From Nonomuraea montanisoli (GTDB lineage: Bacteria > Actinomycetota > Actinomycetes > Streptosporangiales > Streptosporangiaceae): a stretch of 64,000 nucleotides of DNA. Under the pieces are notes generated by a model, which saw only the letters and a program-made list of their open reading frames with translations, searched no databases and was not told the origin of the DNA. The DNA lies in assembly GCF_013363975.1 (NCBI RefSeq), contig NZ_JABWGN010000004.1:186001-250000 (forward strand), in the 5' to 3' direction. Numbering within the stretch: the first letter of the stretch is position 1; each line of letters opens with the position of its first letter. Made by a program: the position numbers and the translations under genes. Positions 56,267-63,411 of this stretch are shown one piece after another.

Positions 56267-57010
56267 ATGCCGACCGGCAAGCCGGCCGTCCCCTCTGTGT
56301 GGGCGCGGCAGCGGAACAAGCGGGAGCAGCCCGCGCTCAGCCAGGACCGGATCGTCGCCGAGGCCGTCCGCCTGCTCGACGAGGAGGGCATCGAGGCGCT
56401 CAGCATGCGCAGCCTCGGCACCCGGCTGGGCGCCGGCGCCACCTCCCTCTACCGGCACGTCGCCAGCAAGGACGAGCTGATCGAGCTGGTGGTGGACGAG
56501 ATCTACGGCGAGCTGGAGGTGCCGGGCGAGTCCGGGGCGCCGGACGCCTGGCGCGAGTCCGTCGCCGCGTGCGCGGGCAGCCTGCGGGCGATGATCCTGC
56601 GCCACCCGTGGGCGGCCTCGGTGCTCGGTCAGGTCGGGCTGGCCGAGCTGGGCCCGAACCTGACCCGGCAGTCCGAGCGGATGCTCGCTCTGTTCCACCG
56701 GGCCGGCTTCCCCGCCGGCGAGGCCGACCGGGCCATGAACACCGTCATCGCGTACGTCATCGGCATGACCGTCAGCGAGGCGGCGTACCTGTCGATGCTG
56801 GCCCGCAGCGGGCAGAGCGAGCAGGAGCTGATGGAGGGCCTGCGGCGGGTGGCCGAGGAGGCCGTGCGCGACCTGCCGTTGCTGCGCGAGGGGTACGACG
56901 AGCGGGCCGGCGAGGACCCGTCGCGGCTGCGCGACGAGGGCTTCGCCTACGGCCTGGAGCGGTTCCTCGACGGGCTCCAGGCGCGGCTGGACGCCCTCGG
57001 GGCGCACTAG
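56267..57010 (+). CDS. TetR-family regulator (TetR_C, PF02909 type)
   Basis: A 247-residue TetR of the tetracycline-repressor subgroup: SQDRIVAEAVRLLDEEGIEA, LSMRSLGTRLGAGATSLYRH, and the C-terminal AGSLRAMILRHPWAASVLG, FAYGLERFLDGLQARLDAL. Strong AAAGGAGG before ATG 56267. Its operator matches that of the esterase gene, whose own TetR is truncated, so this protein may regulate the esterase in trans (inference). Confidence 0.92.
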   Translation: MPTGKPAVPSVWARQRNKREQPALSQDRIVAEAVRLLDEEGIEALSMRSLGTRLGAGATSLYRHVASKDELIELVVDEIYGELEVPGESGAPDAWRESVAACAGSLRAMILRHPWAASVLGQVGLAELGPNLTRQSERMLALFHRAGFPAGEADRAMNTVIAYVIGMTVSEAAYLSMLARSGQSEQELMEGLRRVAEEAVRDLPLLREGYDERAGEDPSRLRDEGFAYGLERFLDGLQARLDALGAH

Positions 57011-57062
57011 GAACCGGACGCGTGCCCGGGACTCGTCTGGCGCCGGCCGGCCTCGGCGCGCG

Positions 57063-57788
57063 TCAGGCGCCGGTCTCCAGCGGCAGGCCCGCCGCCGCCC
57101 AGTCCTCGATCCCGTCGGCGTACAGGCGGACGTTCGCGTACCCGAGCCGCGTCAGCTCGGCGACGAGGGCCGGGCCGCGGTCGCAGTCGGCGTCGGTGGA
57201 GTAGGCGACGATCGGCGCGGTCCGGTCGGGCAGCAGCTCGCCCGCCGACCCGGCGGCGTCCTCGGCGGTGAGGTTGAGCGCGCCGGGCAGGTGCCTGCGC
57301 CGGTACGGGGCCGCGGGCAGGGCGTCGACCACGGTGACCGCCTTCGCCTCGATCGAGGCCCGCAGCTCGTCGCGGGCGACGCGCCCGCCCGGCCGGGCGA
57401 AGGGCGGCGGCGCGGACGGGTCCTGGAGCGGGCCGCTGAGCTGGATGTTGGCGATCACCCAGTCGTCGCCCCGCCGCACGGCGACCAGGGTCAGCCGGAA
57501 CGAGTGGTCGACGTCGTGCCCTCTGACGCTGGTGCGCTGCTCCTGGATCCCGCCCACGATCGCGGTGTCGCCGTGGAGGCGCACGCTCGGCTGCAGGATC
57601 GCGAAGTGGTGGTTCTTGAGGTCGCCGCGGTGACGGCCGGCCCACTGTCCCTTGTCGAGGACGAACCCGACGGGGCCGATGCCGGCGAAGTCCGCGCCGA
57701 GGAGGTCGTCGAAGGCGTCGGCGTCGCCGTGAAGCTCGGCCTCGGCCCAGCGGTTGACGAGGTCGAGCACCTGCGTCTCGCTGCTCAT
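57063..57788 (-). CDS. NTF2/SnoaL-like domain fused to a rhodanese domain
   Basis: A 241-residue two-domain protein. Residues 1-130 are an NTF2-like (DUF4440) cone (VLDLVNRWAEAELHGDADAF, GFVLDKGQWAGRHRGDLK, VIANIQLSGPLQDPSAPPPF). Residues about 140-240 are rhodanese-like (RASIEAKAVTVVDALPAAPY, HLPGALNL, DGIEDWAAAGLPLE) with a Cys in YSTDADCDRGPAL at the active-site loop. It may carry sulfur or bind a reactive small molecule. ATG 57788. Divergent from a TetR with paired operators. Confidence 0.88.
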   Translation of the reverse strand: MSSETQVLDLVNRWAEAELHGDADAFDDLLGADFAGIGPVGFVLDKGQWAGRHRGDLKNHHFAILQPSVRLHGDTAIVGGIQEQRTSVRGHDVDHSFRLTLVAVRRGDDWVIANIQLSGPLQDPSAPPPFARPGGRVARDELRASIEAKAVTVVDALPAAPYRRRHLPGALNLTAEDAAGSAGELLPDRTAPIVAYSTDADCDRGPALVAELTRLGYANVRLYADGIEDWAAAGLPLETGA

Positions 57789-57821
57789 GATGTGTTCCGT
57801 CCCTTCCAGGCGGGTGCAACC

Positions 57822-57893
57822 GGGGAAAGATTCCCCACTTAACAGTGACACGTCCGCGAGAGCGGCACAAGATGAAGTGGGGGAAATTCCCCC
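57822..57893. promoter_or_regulatory. Inverted pair of TetR operators
   Basis: GGGGAAAGATTCCCC (57822-57836) and GGGGGAAATTCCCCC (57879-57893) are both palindromic. With flanks, AACCGGGG...CCCCACTT occurs once in each direction, facing inward, so each divergent promoter gets its own correctly oriented site. Confidence 0.8.
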
Positions 57894-57952
57894 GGTTCGT
57901 GGTCTATGCTGATCGTCACGACGCGAGAGGGGACGAGGTGGAGGCCAGACCC

Positions 57953-58552
57953 ATGCGGGCCGACGCGCGGCGCAACCTGGAGCAGATCCTGCGCGCCGCG
58001 CGGGACATGATCGCCGAGCGCGGGCCCGACGTGCCGCTCGACGACATCGCCCGGCGCGCGAAGGTCGGCAGCGCCACGCTGTACCGCCGCTTCCCCGACC
58101 GCGACCGCCTGCTGCGCGCGGTCGCCCTCGACGCGCTGACCAGCACCGCGACAGCCGCCGCGGCGGCGGCCGAGCAGGAGGACGACCCGTTCGAGGCGCT
58201 GGCGCGCTACCTGCGCGACGCGCTGGAGCTGCGGGTCTCCGCCGTGCTGCCCGCCATGATCGACGTGGTGGACCTGGACGCCGACCCCGAGCTGTCGGCC
58301 GCGCGCGAGACCTCCGCCCGCCTCGTCCGGCGCCTGGTGGACGACGCCCGCGCCGCCGGGGCGCTGCCCGAGGACGTGACGTTCATGGACGTCGGGACGA
58401 TGCTGGTGCGCATCGCCCGCCCCCTCCCCGGGCCGCTCGACGCGGACGAGAAGCACGCCTTCGCCCGGCGGCACCTGGAGCTGTTCATCCGCGGGCTCCG
58501 GGCGACGGGCGGTGCCCGGCACCCGCTGCCGTCGGGCACCATGGACGGGTGA
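57953..58552 (+). CDS. TetR-family regulator
   Basis: A 199-residue TetR beginning MRADARRNLEQILRAARDMI, with recognition helix AKVGSATLYRRFPDRDRLL and a SCO1712-like C-terminal domain (YLRDALELRVSAVLPAMIDV). ATG 57953 has GGAGG 8 nt upstream; GTG 57938 (five codons longer) is also possible. It overlaps the sirtuin gene by GTGA and faces the NTF2-rhodanese gene. Confidence 0.9.
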   Translation: MRADARRNLEQILRAARDMIAERGPDVPLDDIARRAKVGSATLYRRFPDRDRLLRAVALDALTSTATAAAAAAEQEDDPFEALARYLRDALELRVSAVLPAMIDVVDLDADPELSAARETSARLVRRLVDDARAAGALPEDVTFMDVGTMLVRIARPLPGPLDADEKHAFARRHLELFIRGLRATGGARHPLPSGTMDG

Positions 58553-59424
58553 GCGTGAGCGCAGAGGACCGCGAGATCGCCGTTTCGTCCGGCCTGGCCG
58601 GTTTGTGCGAGCTCGTCGCCGGGGGCGGGGCGGTGGTGCTCAGCGGGGCGGGGCTGTCCACCGAGTCGGGCATCCCCGACTACCGCGGCCCGACCGGGCG
58701 GGCCCGGCGCGCCGACCCGATGACGTACCAGCGGTTCGTCGGCAGCGCCGAGGCCCGGCGGCGCTACTGGGCGCGCAGCCACGTCGGCTGGCGGCGCATC
58801 GGCGGGGCCGCGCCCAACTCCGGCCACCGTGCCGTGGCCGAGCTCGAACGGCGCGGCCTGGTCGACGCGGTCATCACCCAGAACGTCGACGGCCTGCACC
58901 AGGCGGCCGGGGCGCGGCGGGTGGTCGAGCTGCACGGCGGGCTCGACCGGGTGGTGTGCCTGTCGTGCCGTCAGCGCACGCCCCGCATGGAGCTGGACCG
59001 CCGCCTGCGCCGCGCCAACCCCGGCTGGGAGGCCGCCGCGGCGGCCATCAACCCCGACGGCGACGCGGTCCTCACCGACGAGCAGGTCGCGGGCTTCCAG
59101 GTGGTCGACTGCACGGGCTGCGGCGGGCTGCTCAAGCCGGACGTCGTGTTCTTCGGCGAGAACGTGCCGAAGCCGCGCGTGGACGAGTGCTTCGCGCTGG
59201 TGGCGGGGGCGCGGGCGCTGCTGGTGCTCGGCTCGTCGCTGGCCGTGCGCTCGGGGCTGCGGTTCGTCCTGCGGGCCGCCGAGCTGGGCATCCCGATCGC
59301 CGTCGTCAACCAGGGAGCCACCAGGGGCGACGCCGAGGCCACGATCCGGCTGAACGCGCCGCTCGGGGCCACGCTCACCGAGCTGACGACCCGGCTGCCG
59401 GGGCCGGCCGCCCGGACCACCTAG
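58549..59424 (+). CDS. NAD-dependent protein deacylase (sirtuin, Sir2)
   Basis: A 291-residue sirtuin. NAD motif GAGLS (33-37) in [20 protein letters not shown]; catalytic region [12 protein letters not shown] and the His in VELHGGLD; zinc cysteines in CLSCRQ and [18 protein letters not shown] is class-typical. It removes acyl groups from lysines. Coupled to the TetR upstream by a 4-bp overlap, so expression may respond to the same signal as the NTF2-rhodanese gene. Start GTG 58549. Confidence 0.94.
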   Translation: MSVSAEDREIAVSSGLAGLCELVAGGGAVVLSGAGLSTESGIPDYRGPTGRARRADPMTYQRFVGSAEARRRYWARSHVGWRRIGGAAPNSGHRAVAELERRGLVDAVITQNVDGLHQAAGARRVVELHGGLDRVVCLSCRQRTPRMELDRRLRRANPGWEAAAAAINPDGDAVLTDEQVAGFQVVDCTGCGGLLKPDVVFFGENVPKPRVDECFALVAGARALLVLGSSLAVRSGLRFVLRAAELGIPIAVVNQGATRGDAEATIRLNAPLGATLTELTTRLPGPAARTT

Positions 59425-59429
59425 CGATC

Positions 59430-59518
59430 CAGGCGTTCCGCGGCGTTCCCGGCCCAGGCGTTCCGGGGCGTTCCCCGGACAGGCGCTCACGGCGGGCAGG
59501 CGTTCCCGGGCGGGCAGA
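59430..59518. repeat. Short repeats between sirtuin and YchJ genes
   Basis: CAGGCGTTCC (or CAGGCGCTCA) occurs at 59430, 59455, 59480 and 59497, with similar GC-rich flanks, filling the gap after the sirtuin stop codon. Confidence 0.65.
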
Positions 59519-59526
59519 ATGGGAGC

Positions 59527-59928
59527 ATGTCCCGTCGCGAACCCGCCGGCTGCCCGTGCGGCCTGCCCGCCCCCTACCGTGACTGCTGCGGCCGCTTCCA
59601 CCGGGGCGAGGGCGCGGCCCCCACGGCCGAGCTGCTCATGCGGTCGCGCTTCGCCGCGTTCAGCGTGGGCGACGAGGCGTACCTGCTGCGCACCTGGCAC
59701 CCGGCCACGCGGCCGGCGAGCGTCGGCCTGGACCGCAAGCTGCGGTGGGTGCGGCTGGAGGTGCTGGAGACCGCCCGCGGCACTGTCCTGCACACCGACG
59801 GCACCGTCCGCTTCCGCGCCCACTACGTCGAGCGCGGGCGCGAGGGCGCGATGGAGGAGCACAGCCGGTTCGTACGGCTCGACGGGCGCTGGGTCTACGA
59901 AGGCGCTCTCGGGCCGGCGGGGCTATAG
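59527..59928 (+). CDS. YchJ/UPF0225-family protein
   Basis: A 133-residue protein with an N-terminal metal-binding Cys motif (GCPCGLPAPYRDCCGRFH) and the UPF0225 core (LLMRSRFAAFSVGDEAYLLR, TWHPATRP, HYVERGREGAMEEHSRFVRL). Function unknown across the family; the Cys motif is a SEC-C-like zinc site. Its stop codon overlaps the -10 box of the following TetR gene. Confidence 0.92.
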   Translation: MSRREPAGCPCGLPAPYRDCCGRFHRGEGAAPTAELLMRSRFAAFSVGDEAYLLRTWHPATRPASVGLDRKLRWVRLEVLETARGTVLHTDGTVRFRAHYVERGREGAMEEHSRFVRLDGRWVYEGALGPAGL

Positions 59929-59936
59929 TCAGTCAG
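59924..59936 (+). promoter_or_regulatory. -10 box of the leaderless TetR at 59937
   Basis: TATAGT (59924-59929) is followed by 7 nt and GTG 59937. The hexamer includes the TAG stop codon of the YchJ gene. GTCAGGTGAC around the start codon is a short palindrome that could be the operator. Confidence 0.55.
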
Positions 59937-60503
59937 GTGACCAACTCAGTACGGAGCGGCAAGCGGGAACGCCTGGCGGCCGCGGCGGCCAGGGTGCTGC
60001 ACGAGCAGGGCGTCGAGAAGACGACGCTGGCCGACATCGCCCGCGTGGCCGACGTCCCGGTCGGCAACGTCTACTACTACTTCAAGACCAAGGACCAGCT
60101 CGTCGAGGCGGCCATCGGCGAGCACGGCCGGTTCCTGCGCGGCCTGCTCGACCGGCTCGACGAGATCCCCGAGCCGGAGCAGCGGCTCAAGGCGCTCGTG
60201 CGCGGCTGGGTCGATCAGCGGGAGGTCGCCGCCCGCTACGGCTGCCCCACCGGCACGCTGGCCTCCGAGCTGGACAAACGCGCCGACGGCCTCGACCAGG
60301 CGGTCGCCGCCCTGATGCGGGAGCTGCTGGACTGGATGGAGCGGCAGTTCGCCGCCCTGGGGCGCGACGACGCGCGGGGGCTGGCCGTCGCCCTGCTCTC
60401 CTCCTACCAGGGGATCTCGCTGGTCACCAACACCCTGCGCGACCCGGAGCTGATGAAGGCCGAGGGCGACCGCCTGGAGCGCTGGATCGACGCGCTCCGC
60501 TGA
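59937..60503 (+). CDS. TetR-family regulator (TetR_C_6/LmrA-like)
   Basis: A 188-residue TetR: RLAAAAARVLHEQGVEKTTL, VADVPVGNVYYYFKTKDQLV; C-terminal YGCPTGTLASELDKRADGLD is typical of the YxaF/LmrA-related group. Start GTG 59937. Target not obvious: YchJ precedes and a GNAT gene follows 34 bp downstream. Confidence 0.92.
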   Translation: MTNSVRSGKRERLAAAAARVLHEQGVEKTTLADIARVADVPVGNVYYYFKTKDQLVEAAIGEHGRFLRGLLDRLDEIPEPEQRLKALVRGWVDQREVAARYGCPTGTLASELDKRADGLDQAVAALMRELLDWMERQFAALGRDDARGLAVALLSSYQGISLVTNTLRDPELMKAEGDRLERWIDALR

Positions 60504-60537
60504 CTCCTGCCCGCGTGCGACCCCCGAGGAGAGCTGC

Positions 60538-61059
60538 GTGACGCGTGTGACGCTCCGGCCGGTCCGGGAGAACGACCTGACGATCTTCGAAGAGGAGTTC
60601 GGCACGCCGGCCGGGCGCGGCGAGCTGCACTGGTTCGGCCACCGCTCCCCCGGGCGCGACCGGCGCGCGTACGCCGAGAACGGGATGCTGCAGGACGACG
60701 GCGGCACGCTGACCGTGTGCGAAGGCGACGACGTGGCGGGCCGGGTCGACTGGGGCAGGGCCTCGGGCTGGGGGCCGCCCGCCGACTCGTGGTGCTGGAC
60801 GATCGGGATCCTGCTGCGGCCCGCCGTCCGGGGCCGCGGGATCGGCACCGAGGCGCAGCGCCGCCTGGTCGCGTACCTGTTCGACCACACCCGGGCGCAC
60901 CGCGTCCAGGCGTACACCGACCCCCGCAACCGGGCCGAGCAGCGGGCGCTGGAGAAGGCGGGGTTCCGGCGGGAGGGGGTGCTGCGGGAGGTGCAGTGGC
61001 GCGCCGGAGCGTGGCACGACCAGCTCCTGTACGCGCTCCTGCGCACCGACCCGCGCTAG
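60538..61059 (+). CDS. GNAT-family N-acetyltransferase
   Basis: A 173-residue acetyltransferase (RimJ/RimL-like). TLRPVRENDLTIFEEEFGT opens the fold; acetyl-CoA pyrophosphate loop is VRGRGIGTEAQRRLVAYLF; then RVQAYTDPRNRAEQRALEKA, GFRREGVLREVQWRAG. Substrate unknown. GTG 60538 with GAGGAGAG. Ends with a 4-bp overlap with the convergent MarR gene. Confidence 0.92.
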   Translation: MTRVTLRPVRENDLTIFEEEFGTPAGRGELHWFGHRSPGRDRRAYAENGMLQDDGGTLTVCEGDDVAGRVDWGRASGWGPPADSWCWTIGILLRPAVRGRGIGTEAQRRLVAYLFDHTRAHRVQAYTDPRNRAEQRALEKAGFRREGVLREVQWRAGAWHDQLLYALLRTDPR

Positions 61060-61544
61060 CCCGGGGCGGAATGTCCGCCGGCGTGGCCTCCGTGGTGGTC
61101 GAGGAGGCGGGTGAGCAGCGCCGTGAGCTGGTCGCGTTCGGCGGCGTCGAGCGGGGCCAGCACCTCGTCCGCCAGTGAGCCGAGCAGGGCGTCGAGCCGG
61201 CGCAGCCGGTCGCGGCCGGCCCCGGTCAGGGTGATGACGTTGCGGCGGCGGTCGCCGGGGTCCGGGGCGCGCTCCACCAGACCGCGCGCGGACAGCTCGT
61301 TGATGACGGAGACCAGGTCGCTTCGGTAGACGCCGGTGCGGCGGCTGAGCTCGGCCTGGCTGGCCGGGCCGGCCTCCTCCAGCGTGGCCAGGACGGCGTA
61401 GTGCCACTTGCGGGCGTCGGCGCCCGCCAGGCCCTCGGTGACGATGCGGTCGGAGTGCATCGTCACCAGGGACAGCAGCCGCGTCGGCAGGCTGCGCAAC
61501 CGCGCGGGGGCGGCGGTGTTCCGTTCTTCGGCGGGGTCCGTCAC
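61056..61544 (-). CDS. MarR-family regulator
   Basis: A 162-residue MarR: ASQAELSRRTGVYRSDLVSV, INELSARGLVERAPDPGDRR, RNVITLTGAGRDRL. Divergent from the haloalkane dehalogenase-like gene. GTG 61544 stands 7 nt after TAGGAT, so the transcript is probably leaderless. Three palindromic sites lie in the shared promoter. Confidence 0.93.
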   Translation of the reverse strand: MTDPAEERNTAAPARLRSLPTRLLSLVTMHSDRIVTEGLAGADARKWHYAVLATLEEAGPASQAELSRRTGVYRSDLVSVINELSARGLVERAPDPGDRRRNVITLTGAGRDRLRRLDALLGSLADEVLAPLDAAERDQLTALLTRLLDHHGGHAGGHSAPG

Positions 61545-61551
61545 GGGACTG

Positions 61552-61622
61552 ATCCTACCGCTTGCGTTAGTCGCACTAACGATGTACTTTCGTTAGTGCC
61601 ACGAACGTTAGTCACACGAACG
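61552..61622. promoter_or_regulatory. Triple MarR operator with leaderless marR -10 box
   Basis: CGTTAGTCGCACTAACG (61565-61581, perfect), CGTTAGTGCCACGAACG (61591-61607) and CGTTAGTCACACGAACG (61606-61622). The -10 box TAGGAT for marR is at 61552-61557 on the minus strand. The third site ends 16 bp before the hydrolase ATG. Confidence 0.85.
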
Positions 61623-61638
61623 ACTTGCGAGGAACCCC

Positions 61639-62499
61639 ATGCCTGTCATCGACCTGCTCGACTCGACCCTGTTCTACGAGGAGACGGGCGCCGGCGCCCC
61701 GATCGTCTTCCTGCACGGCAACCCCGGCTCCTCCCGCCTGTGGCGCCAGGTGATGCCCGCGATCGGCGTGTCCGGCCGGCTGCTCGCCCCCGACCTGATC
61801 GGCATGGGCCGCTCCGGCAAGCCGGACATCGCCTACACCTTCGCCGACCACGCCCGCTACCTGGACGCCTGGTTCGACGCCCTCGGCCTGGACGACGTCA
61901 TCCTGGTCGGCCACGACTGGGGCGGCGCCCTCGCCTTCGACTGGGCCGCGCGCCACCCCGAGCGGGTGCGCGGGATCGCCTTCTTCGAGACCATCGTCAA
62001 GACGTTGTCCTGGAGCGACCTGGGCGAGGGTCCGCGGGCGCGGTCCCGGGCCATCCGCGGTCCGGAGGGAGAGGCACTCGTCCTCGACGGGACCTTCCTC
62101 ATCGACACCGCGTACACCGGAGGCGTCCTGAACCCGCTCCCCGAGGAGGAGATCGCGCTCTACCGCGAGCCGTACCCGACGCGCGAGAGCCGCCGGCCGC
62201 TGCTGCAGTGGGCACGCTCGATCCCGCTGGACGGCGAGCCGGCCGAGGTGGCGGAGCGGGTCGAGCGCTACGACGCGTGGCTGGCCAAGAGCGACGACGT
62301 GCCGAAGCTGCTGCTCACGTTCGACTCCTCGCCGACGCTGCTCATCACGCCGGACGTCGCCGCGTGGTGCGCGGACACGTTCGCGGCGCTGGAGGTCGAG
62401 CACTGCGGCCCCGCCGGGCACCACGCCCCGGAGGACCGGCCCGAGGCCATCGCCACGGCCGTCACCGCCTGGGCCCGCCGGCACGACCTGGCCGGTTGA
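61639..62499 (+). CDS. Haloalkane dehalogenase-like alpha/beta hydrolase
   Basis: A 286-residue protein. Nucleophile Asp93 in VGHDWGGA (with adjacent Trp94, a halide ligand), halide Asn28 in HGNPGSS, catalytic acid Glu117 in GIAFFETI, and His261/262 in GHHAPED give the full HLD-II (LinB/DhaA type) set. The region HDWGGALAFDWAARHPERV closely resembles LinB. It should hydrolyse C-halogen bonds, although some HLD-like proteins have other roles. Divergent from MarR, which probably senses its substrate. ATG 61639 behind GAGGAA. Confidence 0.82.
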   Translation: MPVIDLLDSTLFYEETGAGAPIVFLHGNPGSSRLWRQVMPAIGVSGRLLAPDLIGMGRSGKPDIAYTFADHARYLDAWFDALGLDDVILVGHDWGGALAFDWAARHPERVRGIAFFETIVKTLSWSDLGEGPRARSRAIRGPEGEALVLDGTFLIDTAYTGGVLNPLPEEEIALYREPYPTRESRRPLLQWARSIPLDGEPAEVAERVERYDAWLAKSDDVPKLLLTFDSSPTLLITPDVAAWCADTFAALEVEHCGPAGHHAPEDRPEAIATAVTAWARRHDLAG

Positions 62500-62524
62500 G
62501 CCGGGCGCCGCTTCACCGCATCCT

Positions 62525-62617
62525 CCGGAATCTCGATCGCGGCGCGGACGGCCACTCCGGAATCTCGATCGCGGCGCGGACGGCCACTCCGGAATCTCGA
62601 TTGCGGCGGGGACGGCC
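62525..62617. repeat. Three 32-bp tandem repeats between dehalogenase and LysE genes
   Basis: Units start at 62525, 62557 and 62589: CCGGAATCTCGATCGCGGCG followed by CGGACGGCCACT; the first two are identical, the third has two changes and is shorter. They precede the LysE start by 20 bp. Confidence 0.9.
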
Positions 62618-62636
62618 GCGCCGCGATCATCCCGTC

Positions 62637-63287
62637 ATGGAACTCCTGCCCTCCCTGCCCGCCTTCGTCCTCGCCGTGATCCTCATCTCGGCCTCGCCGG
62701 GGCCCGCGATGGCCCTCATCCTGCGCCGGGCCGCCGTACGCGGGCTCTCCGGCGCGGTCCCCACGGTGCTCGGCCTCGAGGCCGGCCTCTACGTCTGGGC
62801 GCTGTGCGCCGCCGCCGGCCTGGCCGCCCTCGTCGCCGCCTCCGAGGTGGCCTTCGTCGTCCTACGGGTGGCCGGCGCCGCCTTCCTGCTGTACCTCGGG
62901 GTGAAGGCGTGGCGCTCCGCGTGGCGCAGCCGCCGGACCGGCGCCGCGGCGCAGCCGGAGGAGGAGCCCCCGGCGGCCTCCGCCCGGTCCTGGTGGAAGG
63001 CGTTCGGGGAGGGCGCCGTCGTGATGCTGGCCAACCCGAAGGCCGCCGCCTTCATGATCGCCTTCTATCCGCAGTTCGTGCCGCACGACCGGCCGCTGCT
63101 CGCCACCACGGCGCTGCTGGCCCTGCTCCAGGTCGCCCTGGAGACGGTCCTCTACCTGTCGCTCGCGGCGGTGGTGGGGCGCGCGGGCGCGTGGTTCCGC
63201 CGTCCGGTCGTCCGCCGCCGGCTCGACGCCGTGAGCGGCACCGTGCTCGTCGCCCTGGGCCTGCGGGTCGCCGCCGAGAGCCGCTGA
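62637..63287 (+). CDS. LysE/RhtB-family amino-acid exporter
   Basis: A 216-residue membrane protein with five to six helices. The family signature is the first helix with ISASPGPAMALILRRAAVRG, and GEGAVVMLANPKAAAFMIAF in the middle. It exports amino acids or homoserine-lactone-like compounds. The C-terminus repeats GAGAGCCGCTGA/GAGCCGCTGA, a 10-bp tandem echo of the stop codon at 63276-63298. ATG 62637; no good ribosome-binding site. Confidence 0.92.
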   Translation: MELLPSLPAFVLAVILISASPGPAMALILRRAAVRGLSGAVPTVLGLEAGLYVWALCAAAGLAALVAASEVAFVVLRVAGAAFLLYLGVKAWRSAWRSRRTGAAAQPEEEPPAASARSWWKAFGEGAVVMLANPKAAAFMIAFYPQFVPHDRPLLATTALLALLQVALETVLYLSLAAVVGRAGAWFRRPVVRRRLDAVSGTVLVALGLRVAAESR

Positions 63288-63411
63288 GAGCCGCTGACCC
63301 CATCATAACGATTGCTTCTGGACGCCATCGCGATCATCTCTTGGACTTCTGACAGTCGCCGGGGGCACCCTGGAGGGGAACGACCGGACCCAGCGACAGA
63401 GAGCACTCACC

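Noticed and set aside
62525-62617. 32-bp repeats as a CRISPR or attachment site
   Set aside because: The units are directly abutting with no spacers, and there is no integrase or tRNA nearby.
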